Source of the DNA: CBIFVZ01 sp966185765
GTDB taxonomy: Bacteria > Pseudomonadota > Gammaproteobacteria > Enterobacterales > Enterobacteriaceae
Reading direction: 5' to 3'
Assembly (NCBI GenBank): GCA_966185765.1
Contig: CBIFVZ010000067.1
Coordinates: 1 to 20,466, forward strand
DNA length: 20,466 nucleotides
The notes beneath the pieces are model-generated. The model was not told the origin of the DNA. It was given only the letters and a program-made list of their open reading frames with translations, and did not search any database. This document shows positions 5,832-13,579 of the stretch, piece by piece. Position 1 is the first letter of the stretch, and every line of letters begins with the position of its first letter. Both the position numbers and the translations under genes were made by a program.

Positions 5832-5990
5832 ATGGACCGTCACCGACGTCTTATCACTCTCAGGCTGGCCTGTGCCGCCTCATCCGCTGGCGTAACGCGC
5901 CAACACTCTCTTGATGTATTTTTAGCGCCCCAGGATGCCAGGGTGCCGTTTAGCTATTCCCGTTGCAGGAGCTTGTCATGGAATTTTTAA
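5832..5990 (+). CDS. Possible short upstream ORF overlapping the yoaE start
   Basis: In the yoaE leader, a frame opening at TTG 5775 (71 codons) or ATG 5832 (52 codons, starting MDRHRRLITLRL) stays open to a TAA at 5988-5990, 13 bases into yoaE in another frame. It is rich in Arg and Ser and I recognise no family. Neither start has a good ribosome binding site. The GAGGAG at 5805-5810 is better placed for a different 24-codon frame beginning with TTG at 5821. I have a vague, unverified memory of a small overlapping ORF upstream of yoaE in E. coli. This could equally be non-coding leader. Confidence 0.22.
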   Translation: MDRHRRLITLRLACAASSAGVTRQHSLDVFLAPQDARVPFSYSRCRSLSWNF

Positions 5991-7534
5991 TGGACCCCTC
6001 TATTTGGGCGGGATTACTGACGCTGGTCGTGCTCGAGATTGTTCTGGGCATTGATAACCTGGTATTTATTGCCATCCTTGCCGATAAGTTGCCACCTAAG
6101 CAGCGCGATAAAGCGCGCCTGATTGGTCTGTCGCTGGCGTTGTTTATGCGCCTGGGACTGCTTTCGCTGATTTCATGGATGGTGACGCTGACTAAACCAC
6201 TGTTTAGCGTAGGCGAGCTTACGTTCTCGGGGCGTGATTTGATTATGCTGGTTGGTGGTCTGTTCCTGCTGTTTAAGGCGACGACCGAACTGCATGAGCG
6301 ACTTGAAAACCGCCAGCACGACGGCGAGCATGGCAAGGGTTATGCCAGCTTCTGGGTGGTGGTATTGCAGATTGTGGTGCTTGATGCCGTCTTCTCGCTC
6401 GATGCGGTGATTACCGCTGTTGGCATGGTGAACCATCTGCCGGTGATGATGGCTGCCGTGGTGATTGCAATGGCGGTGATGCTGCTGGCCTCTAAGCCAC
6501 TGACTAACTTTGTCAATGCGCATCCTACGGTGGTCGTGCTGTGCCTGAGTTTCCTTTTGATGATTGGTCTGAGCCTGGTTGCCGAAGGCTTTGGTTTCCA
6601 TATTCCGAAAGGCTACCTCTACGCCGCGATTGGCTTTTCCATCATCATTGAAGCGTTTAATCAGATTGCGCGTCGTAACTTTATCCGCCACCAGTCACGT
6701 CGCCCACTGCGCGCACGTACCGCAGAAGCAATTCTGCGCCTGATGGGTAACCGCAATGCCGCAGCTGCCCAGTCAGAGAGCAACAACCCAGTAATGCCAA
6801 TCCAGGCGGAGGCGTTTGCTGAAGAAGAACGTTACATGATTAATGGCGTGCTGACGCTGGCGTCACGTTCGCTTCGCAGCATCATGACCCCGCGCGGAGA
6901 AATCAGCTGGGTGGATGCCAGTCTGTCGCTGGATGAAATTCGCCAGCAGCTGCTCTCCTCGCCTCATAGCCTGTTCCCGGTGTGCCGTGGCGAACTTGAT
7001 GAGCTGATTGGTGTGGTGCGTGCCAAAGAATTGCTGGTGGGGCTGGACGAAGGCGTGGACGTGGCGGCGATTGCAGCTTCCACTCCGGCCATTGTGGTTC
7101 CGGAGACGCTGGACCCGATAAATCTGCTGGGTGTGTTGCGTCGTGCGCGCGGTAGCTTTGTCATTGTTACCAACGAGTTTGGCGTAGTGCAGGGGCTGGT
7201 AACACCCCTTGACGTACTGGAAGCGATCGCGGGCGAGTTCCCGGACGCGGACGAAACGCCGGAAATCATTGCCGACGGTAACGGCTGGCTGGTGAAGGGC
7301 ACCACGGACCTGCATGCGTTGCAGCAGCGCCTCAACCTGCACACGCTGGTGGATGAAGAAGAAGATATTGCCACTGTCGCAGGGTTGGTTATTTCCGTTA
7401 ACGGGCAAATCCCTAAGCCTGGCGATGAAATCAGCCTGCCGCCGCTGCGCATCACTATTGTTGAGGCCAACGACTATCGCGTTGACCTGGTGCGCGTGGT
7501 GAATGAAACGCCGGTGGACGACGAAGAAGAGTAA
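5978..7534 (+). CDS. yoaE: TerC-family membrane protein with CBS and CorC/HlyC domains, YoaE
   Basis: Inner-membrane protein of 518 residues, the same length as E. coli YoaE. Residues about 1-235 form the TerC-type membrane domain, with LEIVLGIDNLVFIAIL (D26, N27) and LDAVFSLDAVITAVGM (D136, D142), the acidic motifs shared with metal exporters such as Alx. A variable linker (about 240-285) leads to a CBS pair (about 290-420, with SIMTPRGEISWVD and VVQGLVTPLDVLEAIAG). A C-terminal CorC/HlyC transporter-associated domain follows. The frame opens at a TTG five codons upstream, but ATG 5978 has CAGGAG at good spacing and matches E. coli. The substrate is unknown; metal ion export is an inference from the family. 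It ends one base from the convergent pdeD stop. Confidence 0.94.
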   Translation: MEFLMDPSIWAGLLTLVVLEIVLGIDNLVFIAILADKLPPKQRDKARLIGLSLALFMRLGLLSLISWMVTLTKPLFSVGELTFSGRDLIMLVGGLFLLFKATTELHERLENRQHDGEHGKGYASFWVVVLQIVVLDAVFSLDAVITAVGMVNHLPVMMAAVVIAMAVMLLASKPLTNFVNAHPTVVVLCLSFLLMIGLSLVAEGFGFHIPKGYLYAAIGFSIIIEAFNQIARRNFIRHQSRRPLRARTAEAILRLMGNRNAAAAQSESNNPVMPIQAEAFAEEERYMINGVLTLASRSLRSIMTPRGEISWVDASLSLDEIRQQLLSSPHSLFPVCRGELDELIGVVRAKELLVGLDEGVDVAAIAASTPAIVVPETLDPINLLGVLRRARGSFVIVTNEFGVVQGLVTPLDVLEAIAGEFPDADETPEIIADGNGWLVKGTTDLHALQQRLNLHTLVDEEEDIATVAGLVISVNGQIPKPGDEISLPPLRITIVEANDYRVDLVRVVNETPVDDEEE

Positions 7535-7535
7535 G

Positions 7536-9128
7536 TCAGGACGCGTCAGCGGGTTGTGGCCCCTGGCGCGTACCGGACAGTCGGCTGTAGCCTGCCAGCC
7601 AGACGGGAAATTCCCCCAGCGGCATCGGACGGGCAAACAGCCAGCCCTGTAATACCTGCACCTGCTGATGACGCAGGTGCTCTTCCTGCAAACTGGTCTC
7701 AACACCTTCGGCCACAAGCTTAATCCCCAGCCGTTGACCCAGTTCAATAATCATACCTACCACGCGCGAGTTCACGGCATCTGTGCCGATGGCGGCAGTA
7801 AAAGACTTATCGATTTTCAGTACGTCGGGCTTGAGCATTTCGAGCCAGGCCAGTGAGCTGTGGCCGGTACCGAAGTCATCAATCGCCAGTTGAACGCCAA
7901 TATTACGTAGCTGGCGGAATACCTGCGGGTCAAGATGCTGCAAATCCTCGCGCTCGGTGAGCTCCAGCGTTAACTGTTGTGTGGGGCGAGCAGGGAACCA
8001 GTAGCGCTCCAGATCGCTGATAATCAGTCCGTTGAGAAAATGGTCAGCGGCAACATTGATACCGATATGGAAATCACGGCTTGCCGGAAAAACGCTGAGA
8101 TGGCGTACGGCATCATCAAGTACGTAGCGCGTGAGCGGCACTATCAGATTTTCCTGCTCGGCAATGGGGATAAAAATATCCGGTGAAATCCAGCCCTGGC
8201 GCGGGTTGTTCCAGCGCAGCAGAAGTTCAACACCGACGCACTGATGCGTCTGAGAGCTTAACAGCGGCTGACACCAGACCTCGAATTCCCGTCTGGCGAT
8301 ACCGAGCGTGATTTCACGTGAGAAGCTCATACGGCTGGCGGTGACAAGCCAGGTGATAAAACCAATCAATAACCCAAGCAACAGCGCCAGTGGGAACTGG
8401 CTCAACAGACTACGGCTGGCAAGCAAAGTGGCAGAGGGACCAATCAGCGAAATGGAGAAGGGGAGCAGGGCAGAGCGAAAAACCGTCTCGGTCTCGTTGT
8501 CTTTAAGCGGTGTCCGGCCAAGTTGACTGCTGCCGTATTCCAGATGGACGTTACCTACATTCAGTACCGTGCGCGTTATCCAGGGCGTTTGCGGGGTAAC
8601 CATCAGGCGGGTGAGCAGCGCGATATTGACAATCTGCATCACGCCGTCGTCTCCGTCATCGTTGACGGGGGTCCATTTGATAAGAATGGGTGAACCTTTG
8701 AGCAGCACTTTATCCAGAGACAGGAACATAGCGGGCTTTGCGCTGGGGAGAGAAGGCTCCAGAGTGCTTACCGGTACATTGCGCTGGCCAAACACGCTGG
8801 AACAATAAAGGATACTGTCCTTAATCAGCACAATAGCCCGTAGTGTGCGGGCTTTTGCAACATACTGCCCTAGTGCCTGGTGCATGTCATCACACGGCTT
8901 TCCGACCAGAGGAGCCACGCGTACGCTAATCTCTTCATGAGGAATTAACAGGTTTTCCATCGTCGTAACGGCATAGCGGCCAAAGTCCTGCACTTTGTGT
9001 TGATTGACGCTACGTGTGACCAGAAAGCGCACACCCATTGTCAGGAATACTGCCAGAATTGCCAGCGAAAAACTCAGAATAATCCGCCGTCGACGGTAAT
9101 TTCTGATGATGTGCTGCGCCGTTTGCAT
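7536..9128 (-). CDS. pdeD: Cyclic-di-GMP phosphodiesterase with CSS sensor domain, PdeD (YoaD)
   Basis: Membrane EAL protein of 530 residues (E. coli about 532) that hydrolyses cyclic-di-GMP to pGpG. One membrane helix at about 16-37 and a second at about 244-264 enclose a periplasmic CSS domain. That domain has the expected cysteines C79 and C109 (YCSS), thought to form a redox-sensitive disulphide that controls activity. The cytoplasmic EAL domain covers about 275-515. The signature is written ELLLRW, keeping the metal-binding E301. It is followed by GINVAADHF (N358), LTLELTERE, AIDDFGTGHSS (D417, D418), LKIDK (K438) and VAEGVET (E474). All key residues appear present, so it is predicted active. 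AGGAC precedes the ATG. Confidence 0.94.
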   Translation of the reverse strand: MQTAQHIIRNYRRRRIILSFSLAILAVFLTMGVRFLVTRSVNQHKVQDFGRYAVTTMENLLIPHEEISVRVAPLVGKPCDDMHQALGQYVAKARTLRAIVLIKDSILYCSSVFGQRNVPVSTLEPSLPSAKPAMFLSLDKVLLKGSPILIKWTPVNDDGDDGVMQIVNIALLTRLMVTPQTPWITRTVLNVGNVHLEYGSSQLGRTPLKDNETETVFRSALLPFSISLIGPSATLLASRSLLSQFPLALLLGLLIGFITWLVTASRMSFSREITLGIARREFEVWCQPLLSSQTHQCVGVELLLRWNNPRQGWISPDIFIPIAEQENLIVPLTRYVLDDAVRHLSVFPASRDFHIGINVAADHFLNGLIISDLERYWFPARPTQQLTLELTEREDLQHLDPQVFRQLRNIGVQLAIDDFGTGHSSLAWLEMLKPDVLKIDKSFTAAIGTDAVNSRVVGMIIELGQRLGIKLVAEGVETSLQEEHLRHQQVQVLQGWLFARPMPLGEFPVWLAGYSRLSGTRQGPQPADAS

Positions 9129-9216
9129 CCGTGTTGTCCTGTTAAGATATATTCACAGAAAAGAGAGAATTGTTTTTGTTAAGTGTAGCGGGAGCCTGTG
9201 GAGCCGGTAGGAAATA

Positions 9217-9251
9217 TCTGACGCCCTGCACCAGAGTGCAGGGCATTCAGA
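9217..9251 (-). terminator. Stem-loop after sdaA, probable terminator
   Basis: Perfect 9-bp stem GCCCTGCAC/GTGCAGGGC (9223-9244) with loop CAGA, extended by TCTGA/TCAGA outer arms after small mismatches. It starts 13 nt after the sdaA stop on the minus strand. The following sequence TATTTCC is only weakly T-rich, so termination may be partial or the hairpin may protect the 3' end. Confidence 0.6.
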
Positions 9252-9263
9252 ATAAGGGGGAGT

Positions 9264-10628
9264 TTAGTCGCACTGAACTTTGATAGCCAGGCCACCGCGC
9301 GAGGTTTCGCGGTACTTGGCATTCATGTCTTTACCGGTTTCGTACATTGTCTCGATGACTTTATCAAGCGAAACCCGCGGCTCGCTGGTGCGACGTAGCG
9401 CCATACGTGCGGCGTTGATGGCTTTTACTGAAGCAATGGCGTTACGTTCAATACAGGGTACCTGTACCTGGCCTGCAACCGGATCGCAGGTCAGCCCGAG
9501 GTTATGCTCCATGCCAATTTCAGCGGCAATGCATACCTGTTCCGGGCTGGCGCCCAGAAGCTCAGCCAGGCCTGCCGCCGCCATAGAGCAGGCTACGCCC
9601 ACTTCACCCTGGCAGCCCACTTCAGCGCCTGAGATGGAAGCATTCATTTTATACAAAATGCCAATAGCGCCAGCTGCCAGGAAATAGCGGGTGTAAATCT
9701 CTGCCGTCACTGGCTCGATAAAGCGGTCGTAATAGGCAAGCACGGCGGGCACAATGCCACACGCACCGTTGGTTGGTGCTGTCACCACGCGCCCACCGGC
9801 GGCATTTTCTTCGTTCACCGCCAGCGCAAACATATTCACCCAGTCAACCACGTTCATCGGGTCGTTTGACAGGCTACCGGTTGAGACCAGCATGCGGCGC
9901 AGCGCGGCGGCGCGGCGCGGCACACGCAACGGTCCAGGTAGCACGCCTTCGGTGTTCAGGCCGCGATCGATACAGGCGCGCATGGTCTGCCAGACACGTT
10001 CAAAATAAGCGGCAATGTCCTCTTTGCTGTGCAGCGCCAGTTCGTTTTTCATCACCATGCCGGAAAGCGACAACCCGGTGTCATGGCAGTGTGCCAGCAT
10101 GTCGTTGGCGCTATGGAACGGGTATGGCACGGTAACTTCATTCAGTGCGGATTTGCCAAAATGCTCTTCATCAACGATAAAGCCGCCGCCGATGGAGTAA
10201 TACGTTTTGCTGTAGATATCGCGCTCACCGGCATAAGCATGAATTTGCATACCGTTTTCGTGCAGCGGCAGGTTGTCACTGTGAAAGCGCATACCGTTAT
10301 CCTGCGGGAAATCTACCTCACGGCGACCATTTGCCAGCAGCAGGCGACCGCGGGTTTCAACATCGCGAATAAAGGCCGGTATAGCGTCAATATCGACGTT
10401 GTCAGGCAGGTTGCCCGCCAGGCCCATAATAATGGCGATATCCGTATGGTGGCCTTTACCGGTCAGCGAGAGCGAACCGTACACGTCCACCGCGACGCGA
10501 TCGACGCTGTCCAGCAGCCCTTTTTCGACCAGATCATCGACAAACTGCTTACCGGCTTTCATCGGCCCGACGGTGTGTGAGCTTGAAGGCCCAATGCCGA
10601 CTTTGAACATGTCGAAGGTGCTAATCAC
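9264..10628 (-). CDS. sdaA: L-serine dehydratase (deaminase) 1, SdaA
   Basis: Single-chain iron-sulphur L-serine deaminase of 454 residues, exactly the E. coli length. It converts L-serine to pyruvate and ammonia. The beta domain starts SVFD-like (ISTFDMFKVGIGPSSSHTVG), and the catalytic alpha domain follows from about residue 185 with NEENAAGGRVVTAPTNGACG. Cysteines C339, C381 and C392 have the spacing (42 and 11) of the [4Fe-4S] ligands in the Legionella enzyme. The penultimate Cys453 matches its C-terminal cysteine, which plugs the active site until serine displaces it. Start is GTG at 10628 with CAGGAG upstream. A longer frame exists but lacks homology. The upstream region holds overlapping palindromes. 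Confidence 0.97.
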   Translation of the reverse strand: MISTFDMFKVGIGPSSSHTVGPMKAGKQFVDDLVEKGLLDSVDRVAVDVYGSLSLTGKGHHTDIAIIMGLAGNLPDNVDIDAIPAFIRDVETRGRLLLANGRREVDFPQDNGMRFHSDNLPLHENGMQIHAYAGERDIYSKTYYSIGGGFIVDEEHFGKSALNEVTVPYPFHSANDMLAHCHDTGLSLSGMVMKNELALHSKEDIAAYFERVWQTMRACIDRGLNTEGVLPGPLRVPRRAAALRRMLVSTGSLSNDPMNVVDWVNMFALAVNEENAAGGRVVTAPTNGACGIVPAVLAYYDRFIEPVTAEIYTRYFLAAGAIGILYKMNASISGAEVGCQGEVGVACSMAAAGLAELLGASPEQVCIAAEIGMEHNLGLTCDPVAGQVQVPCIERNAIASVKAINAARMALRRTSEPRVSLDKVIETMYETGKDMNAKYRETSRGGLAIKVQCD

Positions 10629-10692
10629 GGTATTACTCCTGCCAGGGGCGCCACTGCGCCGAAGGTCTACAATTGCGGCTAGTGTAAGGGCA

Positions 10693-10719
10693 ACTGCGTA
10701 CACGCAGTGAACTATTCAC
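10693..10719. promoter_or_regulatory. Overlapping inverted repeats in the sdaA upstream region
   Basis: ACTGCGT-AC-ACGCAGT (10693-10708) overlaps GTGAA-CTA-TTCAC (10707-10719), 65-91 bp upstream of the sdaA GTG. On the minus strand TTCACT and TACACT hexamers flank the first repeat at a long spacing of 19 bp. Lrp is known to affect sdaA in E. coli, but its sites are degenerate and I cannot assign these repeats to any regulator. Confidence 0.35.
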
Positions 10720-10820
10720 ATGAATTAAACTAATAGAAAGATTGAATTTTACTTATCCCACACAGAATGGCATCAGGACAATGTTCTATATATGGGCATA
10801 TTCTCAGAAGGAAAGTATAG

Positions 10821-11399
10821 TCAGTATCGATAGCCTGTTTGCAGAGCCAGCTCACGAATTATGCCAGCGGTCATGCCCCAGACGAAGTACTGCTGATACC
10901 ACGACAGCCAGACCCGGCGTTCACCGTCGAATCGCTTGATATCCAGCGGGTGGTAGCGACCCAGGCGCAGCGCCTCCTGAAGCGGCATTTCAAACACCGA
11001 GGCCACTTCATCTTCACAGGGACGATAAGGAATATCCGGTGGAATAATGCCGACAACAGGCGTGACGCGAAAGCCGCTGACGCTATCGACCGGCGGCAAA
11101 ATACCCACCACTTCCACACAGTCGGGTGGGATGGCGACCTCTTCGTAGGCTTCGCGTAGCGCGGCGGCAATGAGTGAAGTGTCGCTGCTGTCCATCGCAC
11201 CGCCAGGAAACGCCACCTGACCGGCGTGTTTGCGCAGACGCGCCGAGCGCTGCGTCAGTAGCAGTCCCGGTTGCGCGCGCCGCACAACCGGCACCAGCAC
11301 CGCCGCCTGGCGCTGATTGGCGGTAATCTTGCGCGGCTGCGGGCGCAGCAGCAGGAAACGAGAGAGGAAGTTGTCGAGCGTCAGCGGGTTATCCGTCAT
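10821..11399 (-). CDS. nudL: Nudix coenzyme A diphosphatase NudL
   Basis: Nudix hydrolase of 192 residues, the same length as E. coli NudL (YeaB), predicted to split coenzyme A into 3',5'-ADP and phosphopantetheine. The CoA-pyrophosphatase motif (LLTQRSxxLRKHAGQVAFPGG, about 47-67) runs into the Nudix helix REAYEEVAI (82-90), which supplies the metal-binding glutamates. As in other NudL proteins, alanine replaces the usual glycine near the box end. The ATG lies three bases after the pabB stop and lacks a clear Shine-Dalgarno, so it is probably translated by coupling to pabB. Biological role in the cell is uncertain. Confidence 0.95.
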   Translation of the reverse strand: MTDNPLTLDNFLSRFLLLRPQPRKITANQRQAAVLVPVVRRAQPGLLLTQRSARLRKHAGQVAFPGGAMDSSDTSLIAAALREAYEEVAIPPDCVEVVGILPPVDSVSGFRVTPVVGIIPPDIPYRPCEDEVASVFEMPLQEALRLGRYHPLDIKRFDGERRVWLSWYQQYFVWGMTAGIIRELALQTGYRY

Positions 11400-11402
11400 A
11401 TC

Positions 11403-12776
11403 TTATCGTTCGGTCAGGCGCAGGATGCGGTTAACTTTAGCAAATGTCTCCTGATATTCCGCTTCTTCAATGCTGTCGGCAACAATCCCACCGCCGGCAG
11501 AGCAATAAAGTTTTCCATCACAGGCGCTAAGCGTGCGGATAGTAATACTGGTATCCATACCCCCGCAGGCGCTGATATAGCCAATACTGCCGCACCAGGC
11601 GTTGCGCCGCTGCGGCTCCAGCGCTTCAATAATTTCCATTGCGCGTACTTTAGGAGCGCCCGTGATAGAACCACCGGGAAAGGCGGCGCGCAACAGATCC
11701 GTGGCATTAAGGTCGTCGCGCAGCCGTGCAGTAATGGTGCTGACCAGGTGATGAACAGCGGGAAACGGCTCCACGACAAAAAGCTCCGGTACGCGCACGC
11801 TGCCGGGCTGTGCCACACGCCCCACGTCATTGCGCAGTAAATCTACAATCATCAGGTTCTCTGCCCGGTCTTTGGGCGAGGAGGCGAGGCGCTGCGCCTG
11901 TTGTGCGTCAGCATCAGGGTCAGCCAGGCGCGGTAGTGTGCCTTTAATAGGGCGAGTCTGTATCTCACCGTTTGCGAGGCGAATAAAGCGTTCCGGTGAC
12001 AGACTGAGAATGGCGCTACCAGGCAGGCGCAGAAATGCACTGAAGGGGGCCTTATTATCCGCATTTAATTTGGTGAATGCCTGCCACTCGTCACCTTCAT
12101 AGTGGGCGCAAAAACGTTGGGCCAGATTAACCTGATAGCAGTCCCCACTGCGCAGGTAGTCCTGGATCTGGCGAAACTTTTCGCCGTACTGCGCGCGTGT
12201 CATATTGCTTTGCCAGGCACCGCGAAGGCGCAGTGGCGCACGCGTAAGGCGGGGAAGGGAAAGCAGCCAGTTAAGGCGTACCTGCGCATCTGTATGGCTT
12301 ACCAGCGTCACGCACTGACGCTTATGGTCAACAATCAATGCCCAGTCGTAAATGCCCACTGCCATATCGGGTATCGCGATATCGGCCTCGGCTGTTGTGG
12401 GCAGCGTTTCAAAACTGCGCCCGAGGTCATAGCCAAAAAGACCAAGTGCACCGCCCTGAAAAGGCAAATCATCTGTTTGCGAAGCGGTAATATTTCGTTC
12501 AGCTATTACCTGTGCTAATCGTTTAAGTGGGCAATCTGTGTGGGTAAGCAGGCGTCCATCGTCATATTCAACGTGCGTAATACCTGCGCGTGTTTGTAAT
12601 GTGACTTGCGGTTTGGCGGTAAGAATATCAAAGCGGCTGCTCGCATGTTCGGCATGGCCGGAATGCAGCAGCATTGCCCACGGCAGATGGCTGAGCGGGG
12701 CAAACCAGTGTTCGGCGGCATCTTTGCGCCAGGGCAGGGAAACGGTGGAAACAGGAACAGGACAGGTCAACGGCAT
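11403..12776 (-). CDS. pabB: Aminodeoxychorismate synthase component I, PabB
   Basis: Chorismate-utilising subunit (457 residues; E. coli 453) that, with glutaminase PabA, aminates chorismate to 4-amino-4-deoxychorismate for p-aminobenzoate and folate synthesis. The N-terminal domain includes DLPFQGGALGLFGYDLGR. The catalytic domain has SGDCYQVNLAQRF, LSLSPERF and IQTRPIKGTLPR, whose lysine (K278) is the nucleophile typical of PabB. It ends with the chorismate-binding signature FPGGSITGAPKVRAMEII and CSAGGGIVADS. The start could be GTG 12779 or the adjacent ATG 12776. ATG is chosen, and only a weak AAG precedes it. The gene heads a likely pabB-nudL operon and is divergent from yoaH. Confidence 0.96.
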   Translation of the reverse strand: MPLTCPVPVSTVSLPWRKDAAEHWFAPLSHLPWAMLLHSGHAEHASSRFDILTAKPQVTLQTRAGITHVEYDDGRLLTHTDCPLKRLAQVIAERNITASQTDDLPFQGGALGLFGYDLGRSFETLPTTAEADIAIPDMAVGIYDWALIVDHKRQCVTLVSHTDAQVRLNWLLSLPRLTRAPLRLRGAWQSNMTRAQYGEKFRQIQDYLRSGDCYQVNLAQRFCAHYEGDEWQAFTKLNADNKAPFSAFLRLPGSAILSLSPERFIRLANGEIQTRPIKGTLPRLADPDADAQQAQRLASSPKDRAENLMIVDLLRNDVGRVAQPGSVRVPELFVVEPFPAVHHLVSTITARLRDDLNATDLLRAAFPGGSITGAPKVRAMEIIEALEPQRRNAWCGSIGYISACGGMDTSITIRTLSACDGKLYCSAGGGIVADSIEEAEYQETFAKVNRILRLTER

Positions 12777-12886
12777 CACATCACTTCATCACAACAGAAA
12801 GGGCTAAGGATGCCATAACTACGCACGTCTGGCATCTGTCGTGCGCGCGTGAAATAATAAGTCCCGCAAAATTTCAGGAGTCGACC

Positions 12887-13069
12887 ATGTTCGCAGGCCT
12901 TCCTTCTTTATCTCATGAGCAGCAGCAAAAAGCAGTAGAGCGCATTCAGGAACTGATGTCACAGGGTGTCAGTAGCGGGGCAGCCATTGCGCAGGTAGCG
13001 CAGGAAATTCGCGAAACCCACAGCGGCGACAGAATTGTGGCGCGTTTTGAGGACGACGAGCAGGAATAA
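12887..13069 (+). CDS. yoaH: UPF0181 family small protein YoaH
   Basis: Sixty-residue soluble protein (E. coli YoaH 59) of unknown function. It is mostly helical, with [20 protein letters not shown], a middle segment [19 protein letters not shown] and a strongly acidic end ARFEDDEQE. The ATG has CAGGAG at a good distance. It is transcribed away from pabB. The 110-bp gap contains AATAAT about 35 bp before the ATG that could serve as a -10. It converges on yoaB across a strong hairpin. The YoaH family sits next to pabB in many enterobacteria, but this does not establish a role. Confidence 0.9.
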
Positions 13070-13070
13070 A

Positions 13071-13096
13071 TTCACCTCTTCGCACGAAGAGGTGAA
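13071..13096. terminator. Shared terminator hairpin between yoaH and yoaB
   Basis: Perfect 11-bp stem TTCACCTCTTC/GAAGAGGTGAA with loop GCAC, one base after the yoaH stop and six before the end of yoaB. On the minus strand it is followed by TTTATT, so it looks stronger as the yoaB terminator, but it can serve both directions. Confidence 0.8.
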
Positions 13097-13102
13097 GCAC
13101 AA

Positions 13103-13450
13103 TCAGTCTACTGCGGCGATGATTTTGATTTCGACCTTAAACGCCGCTTTCATTAGCGTGGCCTGGACGGTGCAACGTACAGGGGCGTGACCGGCAACGA
13201 CCCAGGCATCCCAGGCGCGGTTCATTTCAGCGAAATCCGCTTTATCAGCGAGAAAAATCGTCGCATCGAGGATGCGGGTTTTATCGCTGCCTTGCTCAGC
13301 CAGCATCTCATCAATCTGTTGCAGCGTATTTTGCGTCTGCTCGAATGCATCTGCCTCAAGGTTCTCCGGCACGCCGGTGTAATACAGCGTGTGATTATGA
13401 ATGACCGCGTCTGACCAGCGGGCTTCCGGCTTAATACGCACAATAGACAT
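13103..13450 (-). CDS. yoaB: RidA (YjgF/YER057c/UK114) family protein YoaB
   Basis: This 115-residue protein of the Rid superfamily is close in length to E. coli YoaB (114). RidA itself hydrolyses reactive enamine/imine intermediates. Proteins of this subfamily keep the trimeric fold, but their substrate is not established. The fold motifs TLYYTGVPEN, ILDATIFLADKADFAEMNRAWDAWV and APVRCTVQA are clear. R92 lies at the position of the catalytic arginine in RidA, followed by Cys93. The frame extends 16 codons upstream. The start MSIVRI is chosen because AAGGAAC precedes it and it matches the family. It is divergent from yoaA. Confidence 0.93.
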   Translation of the reverse strand: MSIVRIKPEARWSDAVIHNHTLYYTGVPENLEADAFEQTQNTLQQIDEMLAEQGSDKTRILDATIFLADKADFAEMNRAWDAWVVAGHAPVRCTVQATLMKAAFKVEIKIIAAVD

Positions 13451-13544
13451 AGCGTTGTTCCTTTCATAGCGTGAAGATAAAGATGTTAAGCCTGCCATAA
13501 TCAGTAAGGCGCGTCACCTCTTGCTGGCGTTAGCTCCACGGCCC

Positions 13545-13553
13545 TGACATAAT
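13545..13553 (+). promoter_or_regulatory. Candidate extended -10 promoter of yoaA
   Basis: TG-A-CATAAT 27 bp before the yoaA GTG; no good -35 at 17 bp. The inferred leader is about 20 nt. The Shine-Dalgarno for yoaA is AGGGGG. Confidence 0.4.
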
Positions 13554-13579
13554 TACTGGGAATTTTTCCAGGGGGTAGC

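Noticed and set aside
10647..10660. GGCGC/GCGCC hairpin in the sdaA leader as an attenuator
   Set aside because: Only five pairs with a CACT loop and no T-run or leader peptide; too little to claim regulation.
13451..13579. LexA box in the yoaB-yoaA gap
   Set aside because: YoaA is a repair helicase, so I looked for CTGT-N8-ACAG and found nothing close.
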